Positions 36,131 through 46,859 of a DNA stretch of 60,000 bases are shown one piece after another (the first letter of the stretch is position 1; each line of letters starts with the position of its first letter). The DNA is from Takakia lepidozioides. Its lineage: Eukaryota > Streptophyta > Takakiopsida > Takakiales > Takakiaceae. The translations under genes were made by a program, and so were the position numbers. A model generated the notes under the pieces. It was not told where the DNA came from. It ran no database searches and saw only the letters and a list, made by a program, of their open reading frames with translations. The stretch spans positions 22,632,001 through 22,692,000 of the forward strand of contig CM060731.1 in NCBI GenBank assembly GCA_030704615.1, read 5' to 3'.

Positions 36131-36419
36131 GGGCATGCAGGTAGGTTGCTCAAGGTTAGGCCCTGGTAGTTGCAAGAGACTTCGAACTTTGGTGGTTGTG
36201 TGAGGCTGTGTTGCAACAATGGCTGCACAGATGCCCACTGGTGCCTCTAACAGATAAGTCCAAGATCACCAGACTTCAGACATAAGCAAATGAAGGAGGC
36301 CCTTTGGGTTGAGGGTTGGTCTAACCCTCCTTGGGTGAACAGAGCTAGCTGCCCTCATGCAAAGTCAAGCACAATGTGATGATGTCAGGGCACTTTAGGA
36401 CAGGACGTCTTCAAGAGGC

Positions 36420-39230
36420 CCTGCAAATCTTAAAAGGTGATATTACTGCAGACAATGAAACTTATGCTGTCTCCTGCAGGAGTGCATCAAGATGAAAGGC
36501 CTAGCAGAGAGAAAGCAGGTGCATGCCATCATCCTCCAAAGTGCAGTCAAGCCAAACATCTCTCTTTACAATACCCTTGTCAACATGTATGCCAAGAGTT
36601 GGAGCATGGTAGAGTTGGAGCATGGTAGATGCACGCCAAGTGTTTGACAAAATGCCTGACGAGATATGTTTACACGGACTGTAAAGTTGGGGCAGGATAT
36701 ACGAAGCATGGGTATGGTAGGGAGGCTTTCAAGATCATGAGATGATACATGAAGTCTTGACACCTGACAAATTCACTTGCATTCTCAAGGTGTGTGCCAG
36801 CTTGGCAGCCTGGGAATGGGCAAAGAGGTCCATGCTGACATCACGAAAGCTGGACTTGAACCAGATGTAATTCTGGAGAATACCCTTATCGATGTGTATG
36901 CCAAATGCGGCAGCTTACGCAAATTGTTCAATAATACAGCTAAGCAAGATGTGGTGTCATGGAACACAATGATAGCAGGATACGCTCAGCATGGGTGTGG
37001 TAGGCAAGCTTTGGACTGATACAGACAGACATGATGCCCAACAAGGTCACTTTCATCTGCATTCTCAATGCATGCGCGAACTTGGGAGCCCTGGATAAAG
37101 GCATAGAGGTCAATGCTGATATCATGAAATCTGGAATAGCGCCAGGTATCATTCTGGACACTGCCCTTGTTGACATGTATGCCAAATGTGGGAGCAAACA
37201 TATATGGGAGACAACGAACAAAGTTATTTCATTTGCATTCTCAATGCGTGTGTCAGCCTGGCTGCTCTGGAAAGGGGTGAAGGGGTTCATGCAAACATCA
37301 TTAAAGTTGGGATTCCTCCGGATATCATTCTGGAGACCACTCTTGTGGACATGTATTCCAAGTGTGGGAGCTTGAAGGATGCACGTCAAGTATTTGACAA
37401 TATGGTTCACCAAAATGTGGTCTCATGGAGCGCACTCATTGCAGGGTATGCTCAGCATGGGTGTGGCACAGAAGCTTTCGAGACCTATGAGCAAATGATA
37501 TTGGAACAGCTGAGGCCCGACATGGTCACATTCATTTACATTCTCAATGCATGTGCCACATTATGAGCTCTTGGAAAAGGCAAAGAGGTCCATGCTGACA
37601 TCATCAAAGTTGGAATCGGGCCAGATATCATTCTGGACACTGCTCTTGTTGCTATGTATACCAAATGCAGCAGTGTAAAGGATGCGTGTTATGTATTAGA
37701 TGGCTAGACGAGATGTGGTCACCTGGAGCGCAATGATCACAGCATATGCAGAGCATGGGTATGGTAGTGAGGCTTTTGAAATGTATGAGCTTATGATAAA
37801 GGAGGGGGTGACTCCTAACAATGTCACGGTTATTTGCATTCTCAAAGCTCGTGCTACCCTGGCAGCCCTGGAAAAGGCATAGTATTCCCCAGCCAGCTTC
37901 GCCATTGACTCGGGTTCGGAGGTAAGAGCACCGATCCATGCTGACATCATCAAAGCTGGAATTGCGCAAGATAATGGTTGGGTTCTTTCTTGTAACTCAA
38001 TTGCACAGTCATAATGTCCATGTTTTGGCAATATGTCTGCATTTTTTTTCTCAAAGACATCTTTGAAATCTTGATATTGAGAGTGTAATGTTGAAGTACC
38101 TTTGTCTGTCTTGATCGGAGTCGCATAAAGTGCAAATGCCGCCTCCTTTTTGGTAGCTCTCATGAAAGTTCTAGCTCCAAAGAACAGGGGTTGAATACCT
38201 TTGATATTTCTACATTTTTGTCTTGTAGAAATTTTTCGCGATCGCCAATCGATGTCGGGATTGTGAAGTACAAACCTTCGTAAACATGTAGGCCAAATGT
38301 GAACGATGCACTTCTAGTGTCCAGCAATATGACTGAGCAAGATGTTCTCTCATGGAATGCAATGATCACAGGATATGCTCAGCATGGCTGTGGGAGGGAG
38401 GCCCTCCAACTATTTGACCAAATGCAACAGGAATGCTGGAAACCAGACTGTATCAGCAGTACTTATGTTCTCTTGGCTTGTAGCCATGTGGGCCTAGTAG
38501 ATGATGCTAGTCACTACCTCAATTCCACGAGTCCATGAGTCGAGATCATGGCATCACACCTACAGTTGAGCATTTTAGCTGCATGGTCGACCTTCTTGAC
38601 CGTGCAGGGCGATTGGACGAGGCTGAGGATTTCACTAGGAAAATGCCGATTGAACCAGGTGGTAGAGTGTGGGGGGCCTTGCTTGGGGCCTGCAGAATTG
38701 ATGCCAATGTGGACGTTCCAACTTATGTCCTGATATCAAACATCTATGCCACATCTGACAGGTGGGATGACAGAGCACAGGTCAGGAAAATGATGCGGGA
38801 CAGAGGTGTCAGAAAGACACCAGGGTACAGCTGTAACACAGTTGACAACCAGGTGCATACTTCCTAGCAGAAGACAAAATGCATCCACAAAAAAATCCAT
38901 GCTCAGCTGAAGCGATTGACTGGTTGAAGGATTCTGGGTACTAGCCAGAGATGTGCTATGAATGAAGTGGAGGTGGAGCAAAAGGAATTTTCTCTTTGCC
39001 ACCACAGTGAGAAGCTGGCCATTGCTTTTGGCCTCATCAGCATACCCCCTGGAACACCTCTCCGTGTCATCAAGAACCTTCGGGTGTGTGGTGACTTCGG
39101 GTGTGTGGTGACTGCCACACTGCTGCCAAATTTATCTCAAAGATTGCTCTCCAAGCCATTGTCGTATGGGATGCAAACCGCTTCGAAAATGGAGTTTGTT
39201 CTTGTGGAGATTACCGGTAAAAATGAGTAA
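36420..39230 (+). pseudogene. PPR-DYW pseudogene, interrupted by gypsy fragment
   Basis: Pieces in all three plus frames show PPR repeats: KQVHAIILQS and NTLVNMYAKS near 36520-36600, KEVHADITKAGLEPDVIL, DVVSWNTMIAGYAQHGCG, then further units to 37880. After the insertion come DVLSWNAMITGYAQHG, an E region (DHGITPT...CMVDLLDRAGRLDEAEDF, VWGALLGACRIDANVDV), [20 protein letters not shown] and a degraded DYW end. The last residues read CSCGDYR because the Trp codon has become CGG. There are many frameshifts and stops, and a 17-base tandem duplication near 39080-39113 disrupts the zinc-binding CGDCH segment. It is not a product of splicing because breaks occur within repeats. It is a separate paralogue of the gene at 5.1 kb. 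Confidence 0.9.
37970..38280 (-). mobile_element. Ty3/gypsy pol fragment inserted in the PPR pseudogene
   Basis: On the minus strand this stretch encodes FTIPTSIGDREKFLQDKN and YQDFKDVFEKKNADILPKHG followed by YDCAIELQE. This is the linker between protease and reverse transcriptase in gypsy elements. PPR coding resumes on the plus strand on either side (HADIIKAGIAQD before, a VNMxAKC-like segment after). Boundaries are set by loss of PPR similarity. No LTRs remain. Confidence 0.75.
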
Positions 39231-39795
39231 CATGCATGGGAAAAAGCATATTGCTTTGAAAACATCAGGGTGGGTGTAGGTCATGATGTCCTCACTGTTG
39301 TAAGAGTAAAGCCAAAAGAAATAATGGTGATTGAATACAACAGTTCCAACAAAGAAATCCTGGTAGCACTACCTTTGCAGGTAACACTAATTTTCTCACA
39401 CTTCTGAGTGGTGTGTCTGGATTGCATGATGGTAGTTTTCTTGGGAATACCTTTAGCACAGGTAGGCCAATTACACCATTTTCCCACAAAATACAATCCT
39501 GTTCAAGAGCTTGAGGGATGGGTTAGTTGCTATGAAAAGTACCACACTTCAACTCATAGTACTGTACTTCACTGAGAGCACCACCTGCCAACAATTCTCA
39601 CTTAAGGGCAGAATGTACCACTCAGTGACATGCAATGGTACCACCTATGTGAGAGTGAAATCTGGTCATTATAGCATCTGCTCCACCTTGGCATTAACTT
39701 TTTCCCACAACCACCTTCCGGAATTGGGCTTGCTACACAGTTGATTGTAGAAGATTTTAGGGGTAATTTGAATAACACGAAGAGCAACCAAATAG
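39231..39795. other. Short intergenic gap
   Basis: The stretch lies between the end of the PPR pseudogene and the end of the PhzF-family gene. It should contain the latter's 3' UTR on the minus strand. Nothing else is recognised. Confidence 0.5.
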
Positions 39796-42738
39796 CTATG
39801 ATCGCATTGTGTTGAGAAGCACTCCTGCCATGACTAAAACAGCACCACCTTGAATGTAAGCCCGCCCAGCCCCCTCATCCACCCGCACTAAGAATTTGCC
39901 TCCACGCTTTGAAGCCTGTACCATATTATCCCACTGACTCCCGTTAAGTTGACAGAAGCTGCAGGCCTAATGGCTGACCCAAAAGGCTGAGATGGAGCTT
40001 CCATCATGTCATGGCTAGGAACCAGAAAGGAAAACTAGGAGTTTGCAGTCCAAGAAACAATAGGGAAGGGAGAGCTCCATTTTTAGGCAGTGCTTACCGT
40101 AGTCCAGGTAGAAGGGACAAAAACTAAGTTAGCAAGAGACTGACTAACAGGACTGCTTACTTGGTAAGCCGTGAGCTCCTTCTTGCCAAGTTTGGCAGCC
40201 CAGTATGGACCCAATGTGCAATGAGCACTCCCTGTGGCTGGATCCTGGTAACACACATTCACATACACAGATTCTTGCTTTTTCAAATATGCTGTTCTTA
40301 AAAAGTCATGTAAACATCCCACCCATCTGCTATTACTTGGACAAGATGTTGCTCACAGAATACTTTATTGACTAGCCAAGAATGCATGGCCTTCTGCACG
40401 GCCAGACCACCTGTCCCATTTAGAACTGCAAAAAGGAAAGAAAATAGTTTCGTTCCAATGAAACAGCATATCATCGAGGACACCAACACCACATCACACT
40501 TAAGTGAAGACTTCCACAAACACGACAGCCATCAATGCTTTGCATACCTCAGATATTCCATTTTTGGGGCAAAAAAAACGTGACACGAAGTCAAATTCAC
40601 TATCTTCAGCTGCGCGTGCCGTCACAATGACACCCCCCCGACCACTGAGATCCAGCATTTTGTCTAATTGAGGCTTTACGCTTTCCACATCTTCATTTGA
40701 AGGTATTTCCACCTTTGCATGTCCACAAGTGAAATGGGTTAGAGGCAATAGACAGATTTTACACCTTTACCTTTAATCTCTATGCATATGTATTCAATGC
40801 CACAGCACCGGATGCAAAGAAACGCACAACCACATAAAAGTATCCACTATTTGCTAAGATAGCAGCTCATTTCTATCATCCACCAACTTCCAAGGTAGAA
40901 AGCAGACAGGGGATAAGGGGTTTGATCATACATTCCCATAGTTAACTCTCCCTGCACATGCAAGCACCCCCACCCTGTTGCTTGTGTGCATGACTCAAGT
41001 ATTAGTCTGTGTTTGTGTTAGAGATCTAAAGATGAAAGGGAGTACCAGGTAGTCACCCAAGCTGCTTTGTCCAATCCATGTAACTGTAATACCTCCAAGA
41101 GCATCAGAGAGAAGAGAAGCATCATTGCAGGCCACGGCAGGCACCAGCGGGAAGTCAACCTCAACAACACCTTTGCCTGCTGGCCGCTTTTTCTTAAGTG
41201 GCTTCTCTTCCACCTCTGAAGGTGGCTCCTCATCCTCTTCGTAGCCAGAAACCTTAGTGGCTTTGAGCACTCCTGATCTTGTGTGAAACAGTGCTGTGTC
41301 CCCCTCCACAATGCCAGATACAAACAGCAGATGGGCAGATGCAATAGTGGCATGCCCACAAAGATCCACCTGCGGACCATACTCATCAGTCACTATCCTT
41401 CTACACACAAGTGTACCCTCTCTGATACAGTTTCTCCCACCTCAACTCCCGATATAGACATAAATAACCAACACACTCTAGAAGTGCAACGCAACAAAGA
41501 GGAAGGGAACCCCATCAGACTGCATAGGAAATTAGTTGAATCAGCTGACAGCCAAGGGTATATGCTAGAACATGCCAAAAGATGCATGTGGGCGTGTGTA
41601 AGCATGAGAAACATTTGGTAGCATGAATTTGCATACCTCAACAATAGGGGTGAACCAGCGTAGGTCAAACTCATTCTCCACAGGTGCCATGTTCTTCTTC
41701 ACAGCTTTCAGACGCTTACCACTTTCATCCACCTCCAGGAATGAATTGCCTTTGCCTTCTTTCCGTGTAGAACGTCTCTTTACCAGAAATGCAGTCTCGG
41801 ACAGATTAAATTCACGGGCAATAAGTTGCAGCCAGGCATCATCCTTTTCATATGGGAGATAACACACTGCAGCTGGATTGCCAGAAAATGGGCGATCTGT
41901 GAACGCATTTATCTACATTCCAGTTGCTTGGATCAGAGCAAAAGAGCAAGATCATCAAAGAGGGGCCGAAGGGCAGCCAGAGCAGTGCTTCGCATTGAAG
42001 AGACCACCCAACAACCGACTCATAGAAAGAAATGCCATAATGAGGGGGAGAGGGAGAGAGACAGAGACAGAGAGAGGGAACACAAGAAATATTATGCTTT
42101 AGAATAACATAAACCCTTGCGCCTAAACCCCTGACTAGAAACCATCAAACACTTGACTTATTTCCTGCTTATCCGGATCAAGAGAGCCTGTCAAAACATC
42201 ATGTCAACGTCGAACTAAGACACCGTTACTGTACAGTGTATAAAGAACAGCAAAAAGATGTAGAGGATGAGGAGACCTGCGCATAATCAATTTCCGCAAA
42301 GAGCTCCTCTTCAATATTGTACTTGTGGGCAGCCTCCTCCAGGTCCTCCTCTGTGAGCCGTTGCATCACCTCCTGCATCACGCGCTCTCTGGTCAATCCC
42401 TCCGGCGATCCATCCATGGTCCCTTCCGCGATCTCAGCCTCTTCATCCTCCACCGACGCTGCTGACGATGCCGAATCCGCGGCAGACACGCAGGCCCTCT
42501 GCGACGACATCTTAGATGGCATCAAGAAGGGCACTGATCTCCTCAACCCAGCTGGGGACAAATTCCGGGCCCTGCCTAGTCGCTGAGGAGCAAACACAGC
42601 AGACAATGTGTCCACAGCCTGACAATTGCCAGAACGGTGCAACTGAGCACAAGAATGGCGCCAAACAGAGGAAGCTGCTGAATCTTGCAGAAACTGGGTT
42701 TTCGAGAATCCCATGCTGGAGGCAGCCAGCCGTGCCAT
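39796..42738 (-). CDS. PhzF-family (phenazine biosynthesis-like) isomerase, six exons
   Basis: Exons on the minus strand: 42738-42277, 41912-41637, 41369-41046, 40712-40548, 40244-40161, 39915-39796. Every intron is GT-AG and in phase 0, giving 476 residues against about 300 for typical PhzF proteins. Exon 1 supplies a roughly 150-residue Ser/Arg/Ala-rich leader and an acidic helix, probably including an organelle transit peptide. The fold then begins: INAFTDRPFSGNPAAVCYLP, with the catalytic-Glu motif FNLSETAF, then DLRWFTP, VDLCGHATIASAH, GVIVTA, SRFFCP and DPATGSAHCTLGPYW. The C-terminal strand is RAYIQGGAVLVMAGVLL. Two charged inserts (after FLVKRR in exon 2, and EEDEEPPSEVEEKPLKKKRP in exon 3) account for some of the extra length. 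PhzF relatives are isomerases or epimerases on small metabolites. The plant substrate is unknown. The GT-AG joins and motif order make the structure secure. Confidence 0.93.
42048..42081 (+). repeat. GA-rich microsatellite in PhzF intron 1
   Basis: An imperfect GAGAG/ACAGAG run, CT-rich in the transcript, inside the first intron. Confidence 0.7.
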
Positions 42739-43078
42739 TTCTGGCTGCACTGAATTCTGGCTTCAATACCTGCGGAGCAACAATCCACACACCTTGACAA
42801 CTTCAGCAAACAGAGAAGAAGCCCTTGAAATAGTTAATAGCAGTGAAGCTGGATCTTGTTGCTTGAGAATCCAAGAGGAATCGGGCACAGTGGGCGACAA
42901 TGCCCAGAGAACCTTGGCCGTCTTGTTAGGCAGTACTCATCCCACCAAATAAGCAAGAGAGAGCACGTATACATCACTGCCTGTGTGTGTCTTGCCTCTA
43001 TTCTATGCGACTTTGTTTTTGGGTGGGGGGGTTCATGTGTCATATCCTCACAACGAGCTGGGTGGAATTGGAATACCC

Positions 43079-43910
43079 TAGTGGGTCTGCCGGGCAAGCA
43101 AGTCTGTTGCTGGGTCTACTGGGCAGGCAGGTCTGCTGCGGTAGGTCCCAACCAGTGTTGGACTGGTATATAATATTGGTATATGCACTGGTATTAGATA
43201 CCAGACCAGTCTGGTATCATTTGGGAGAATACTTGGTCATATTCCAGACCAGGCTGGTATGAGTTCTTTCATACCAGCCACAATACCAGTACTCGCCCAA
43301 CCGACTTCCTCATTTACTCTGGTATGTATACTGAATTAATTTATGTATACATATGAATATTTGTACTTAAGTATATTTACTTCTTTATGTATATTTTAAT
43401 TATTTTCACTTGATACTTGCCATTTGATAAATCTGTAACCCAAGATGGCTTTGGAATGATACCGGAGTTGATATCTCATACCAGCTGGTATTGTGGTCAT
43501 GATACTCATACCAGTGTCTGGAAAAAAACACATCCACCATTATATAGACCAGATTGGTATGAAAGTTTTGTGATACGTCTGGTACCAGGACCAGTCTCGT
43601 ATTGTGAAAAACTTGATACCAGTCCAACACTGGTCCCAACGTCCCAACCAAGAGGGACTTGCCTACATGCTCTAGTAATGCACAAAAAAATTAGTAATTT
43701 CCAAGGTTTGTAGAAAGCAGCGGGTATTGGCCAATGATTTTTTATTATATCGTAGTGGGTCTGCCGGGCAAGCAGGTCTGTTGCTAGGTATACTGGGCAG
43801 GCAAGTCTGCTGCGGGAGGTCCCAACATCCTAACCAAGAGGGACCTGCCTACAGGCTCTAGTAATGCACATAAAAAATTAGTTATTTCCAAGGTTTGTAG
43901 GAAGGGTATT
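43079..43910 (+). repeat. Tandem duplication of about 160 bp, one copy carrying a hAT insertion
   Basis: Unit 1 is 43079-43152 plus 43641-43728; unit 2 is 43754-43910. They share GTGGGTCTGCCGGGCAAGCA, ACTGGGCAGGCA, TAACCAAGAGGGACCTGCCT (variant CCAACCAAGAGGGACTTGCC) and TTTCCAAGGTTTGTAG. The two parts of unit 1 are separated exactly by the hAT element and one target copy, while unit 2 is uninterrupted. Confidence 0.9.
43153..43632. mobile_element. Nonautonomous hAT-type DNA transposon, 480 bp
   Basis: The ends are perfect 17-base terminal inverted repeats, CAGTGTTGGACTGGTAT and its complement. The 8-base target duplication GTCCCAAC is present at 43145-43152 and 43633-43640 with no mismatch. 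Eight-base duplications and CA(G/T)-starting TIRs are typical of the hAT superfamily. There is no transposase frame. The interior is dense in CTGGTAT/ATACCAG motifs, including GATACCAGAC paired with GTCTGGTATC near 43197-43218, as expected of subterminal transposase-binding repeats. The paralogous empty site at 43819-43826 confirms both ends. Confidence 0.93.
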
Positions 43911-43989
43911 GGCTTAATTATAGCGTCTTCAATGCGCATGTGGGCCCCGCCAGTACGGCCCATGAGATTAGCTCATAAGCCCACCGGCC

Positions 43990-44140
43990 ACCCAGGGTCC
44001 ATTGGATAGTCTAGTCTGTTCTAGAGAGTCTCCTGAAGGGTCCACTTTGCAAGTCCGTTGGAGGGTCCACTCTACGTGGACTGTGTCCACTCGCCCAGTC
44101 CGTTGGAGGGTCTGCCCAATCCGCTGGAAGGTCCGCCACC
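43990..44140 (+). repeat. Degenerate short repeats (GTCCGTTGGAGGGTC)
   Basis: AGTCCGTTGGAGGGTCCAC, AGTCCGTTGGAGGGTCTGC and AATCCGCTGGAAGGTCCGC follow one another within this stretch. They look like a decayed minisatellite. No coding content is visible. Confidence 0.65.
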
Positions 44141-44499
44141 GTAAAACAACAAGACTTTTAGAAAGAACCTTTATGCAAAAACATATAATCAATAGTACGG
44201 GGCAATATTCATATATTCTCCCCATATGAAATGGAAAAAACAAATATTGATGGCTCTCATTTTAGATTAATTGGGTCTTAAATTTTCACGTGTGGGCCAG
44301 GCACTGCACGGACCTACGGACGCAGGGTCACCCCACCTTTCCGTGCGACCACCCGGCGGGTCTGCTCGGGTCTGCTCGCCGTGCCGGGTCTGCCCGCCCT
44401 TGGGTCTACTCAGGTGTGCTCGCCCCGCGCAAACTTCGCCTTGGGACTCATAAATTTTTTCGGGAAAATCGTCCACAAAAGACCTCCATTAATACACAT

Positions 44500-44582
44500 T
44501 CAGCATGAGCCGGAGGTGAACCTAGAACCACAGGGACACCATTCAATGCGCCTAACCACCACACTACCCGTTGCTTGCTTCT
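44500..44582 (-). mobile_element. tRNA-derived SINE head
   Basis: On the minus strand GGGTAGTGTGGTGGTTAGGC fits box A and TAGGTTCACCTCC fits box B at tRNA-like spacing. It lacks a full cloverleaf, so it is a SINE head or tRNA pseudogene rather than a working tRNA. Confidence 0.5.
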
Positions 44583-44721
44583 AAGTCGACAACTTTTTAT
44601 CCCTTATCCTAGAAAATTGCCCCATTTAGCCCAATCATAGCCGGGGATGGTGGACCCACCTTTGCAGTAGACCCTATGTCGGCATACTGGGGCCGGGTCA
44701 AGGCCGGCAGACCCCACCTGA

Positions 44722-44760
44722 GCAGGACCCCCCCCCCCCCCGCCTGGACTGGGGGGGGGA
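44722..44760 (+). repeat. Poly-C and poly-G runs
   Basis: A run of about 14 C is followed within 12 bases by a run of 9 G. The two could pair as a hairpin or form a G-quadruplex on one strand. Run length may be inaccurate in the assembly. Confidence 0.7.
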
Positions 44761-44849
44761 CCCAAGGCGACCCGCGCCCGTGCGTGGGCCCCTGCCTCGC
44801 ACACACGTGCACCTTAAACTCCCAATTATTCAACAATGAGAAGCAATAT

Positions 44850-45000
44850 TGATACCCTACTGATATACATCCATAATTTTATGTTATTGATACCCCTCCT
44901 ATACCTACCCTTCCATACCAATATTGGGAAATGTGAGCCCTTGTGATACCAAGACCAGTCTGGTATCATATTTTCATGCCAGATACCAGTCCGACATTGG
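44850..45000. mobile_element. Terminal fragment of a related hAT element
   Basis: GATACCAAGACCAGTCTGGTATC and a right end ATACCAGTCCGACATTGG closely resemble the interior and 3' terminus of the 480-bp element at 43153-43632. No matching left terminus or target duplication is seen, so this is a truncated or older copy. Confidence 0.6.
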
Positions 45001-45089
45001 TTTTCACCTCAATGTAAAATAATAACAATAAATTAAATGCAAGAAACAAATGCCAAAAGATAAAAATTAAAAAAAAATCGGATAAAATT

Positions 45090-45530
45090 GAAATTGGAGG
45101 GATAAATCTGAAGGGAACTGAATATAATGGATTTTTTATTTTTTCCTATTTTTAAAGGAAACATCTGGCAGCGACAGCTCACAAATCAGGCCCCTTTATG
45201 AGAGGAGAAAATAACCTCTTTCATGGGACACCGCCCACGGAAGGGGGAAGAAACACACACACCCGTCAAGATAGCAAGATTTGACCCCAGAATCCTTTGG
45301 GCCGCACTCAATGCACTATCCAACTGAGCTATTGACTATTGGTGTGGAGTTCAATCTGTTAAATTTGAAAAGAACTGAATTGGAAGTCTGCATTACGATA
45401 AAACTGAGAGAAAATGAGTATAATAGAGCTGAAGGGGTAAATCTGAAGGAAATTGAATATATTAGAACTAAAGGGATAATTCTGAAGGGAACTGAATATA
45501 ATAGAACTGAAGGGATAAATAAGTTATGAT
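45090..45530 (+). repeat. Minisatellite with a repeat unit of about 35 bp
   Basis: Units of the type GAACTGAAGGGATAAATCTGAAGGGAACTGAATATAATA repeat about four times in 45390-45530. One further unit lies at 45095-45130, separated by the inserted tRNA-derived repeat. The period and sequence drift suggest slippage. Confidence 0.75.
45150..45345 (-). mobile_element. tRNA-derived SINE-like insertion inside the minisatellite
   Basis: On the minus strand AATAGCTCAGTTGGATAGTG is a near-perfect tRNA box A (D-arm), and GGGGTCAAATCTTGC is a box B-like segment about 35 bases on. The body continues to about 45150. The related fragment at 24960-25080 supports a dispersed family. It separates minisatellite units of the same sequence. 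Confidence 0.6.
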
Positions 45531-45911
45531 AGAATGGGTAACAATAGAGGGATGAGAATCTAGAGTATACTGAAAACGTCTACTTGAAAGTGGAAGGGAC
45601 TCCCCAAGAGAGCAACGTGTAAGGGCTCCTTCATCTCTCTCGACATTATTTCAACCTACCCCAACAGCACAGTGCTCTTCCTAAGTAGACTTTCGGCCCT
45701 ACTCTAGTGAGATTTCGATACCTAGGATGAGACGTTTTCAAGCTATCAAAGTTCATTATTAATTCAACAAAATTGTGCCCCACAAGTTTGTTCATCTTCT
45801 CTTCTTCCCCACACTCCTTTCAGTTTTTTTTTTTCTCAAAAACTACTCAAGACAAGCTCTATAGCGAGCCTTGGCACCCATGGCGCCTCAAATCCACTAG
45901 AATCTCAAGAC

Positions 45912-46097
45912 CTCAAAAAAAGTATGACGCCTCCCGAAAGGAGCGTAACTTATGGTGTCACTTCACCACAAGGGCTACTACTTTCCAGCTGAAATGTGGA
46001 CACCTTCATGACACACCATACCGTGGTTTGAACCCACAACCACATCCAACGTGGTATGTGCCCATTACCACTGGGCTATACGCTGGTTGTCTCAAGA
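45912..46097 (-). mobile_element. tRNA-derived SINE, family 1, copy 3
   Basis: On the minus strand it has TATAGCCCAGTGGTAATGGG (box A, the best match of the four copies), GTGGTTGTGGGTTCAAACCA (box B), GTGACACCATAAGTTACGCT and GGGAGGCGTCATAC. It is near full length and the motif order is the same as in the copies at 13 and 16.6 kb. Confidence 0.85.
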
Positions 46098-46630
46098 AAC
46101 CCTATTTTAACTAATTCTGGACTTTTGGCTTAAATCCGGACCAAACTTCATATATACTTTAATTAAAATTAATTCAAATGTTAATAATATCATGGTGTAA
46201 TGTGTGATTGAACTTTGTGAAATTACAGGTGATGTCATACTTGCTTCAAAATGTGACATATAAGATGTCCATTTGACATTGAAGTGCTTGTGAAGTTGCA
46301 GTACTGATCAGTTCATTGAACGTCCACTGGGTCGAATGATGTAATATTACATTATGTAATCACGATAAACAAATGTGTCGAATCGAACATGGAATAGACT
46401 CCTACTCTACCATACTCGATATAACTGGATAGTAATTTTGATTGAATCTTCATGTTGACAAGCACAATATTCAGAGACAATGCCATTGGAATGATGTTTT
46501 GGGTGTGAGAAGGGCAGTAAAATATTAAAATAGCTTGAAACATTAGGAAGATGACCTACTAGGGTAGTAAAATAAGGATTGGGGTGTAATTAGATATATT
46601 AAGTGCAGTAAGGTCCAAGTTTGTGGTGAG

Positions 46631-46661
46631 GAGAAGGGTTTAGGGTTTGGATTTAGGGTAG
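46631..46661 (+). repeat. Interstitial telomere-like block 1
   Basis: AGGGTTTAGGGTTTGGATTTAGGG contains the plant telomere unit TTTAGGG with one variant. The same block recurs about 300 bases further on with similar flanks. Confidence 0.7.
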
Positions 46662-46859
46662 AAAGAGAGAAACAAATATGGAAGACTCACCTCCGTAGAA
46701 TGTAAAAATGTAAGGGGAATTTGATATTCATGTAATCATTATATCATACATATCCAACAAAATTAAAGAAAACATTAAAAGAGAATGATACATTTACAAG
46801 AGGTAACATGGTAGTACAATAAGGTTTGGAGTTTAAGTAGGGTACTGCACTAAGGTTGT

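Larger units (their letters stand above)
34716..36400. other. MED16 upstream region with duplicated blocks
   Basis: No gene is supported. The first few hundred bases should contain the MED16 5' UTR and promoter. Beyond are copies of blocks A (35182-35611) and B (35917-36130), whose counterparts flank the LPA2-like gene. The stretch 35612-35916 has no counterpart that I can see. Confidence 0.6.

Noticed and set aside
42739-43078. Extra upstream exon of the PhzF-family gene
   Set aside because: ATG at 42738 already gives a transit-like leader and no further conserved motif is seen upstream.
44267-44480. ORFs in the GC-rich GGGTCTGCTCG stretch
   Set aside because: Frames on both strands arise from short GC-rich repeats. 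No domain is visible.
45290-45345. Functional tRNA gene on the minus strand
   Set aside because: The D-arm is good, but acceptor and anticodon stems do not pair and the sequence runs on as a dispersed repeat.
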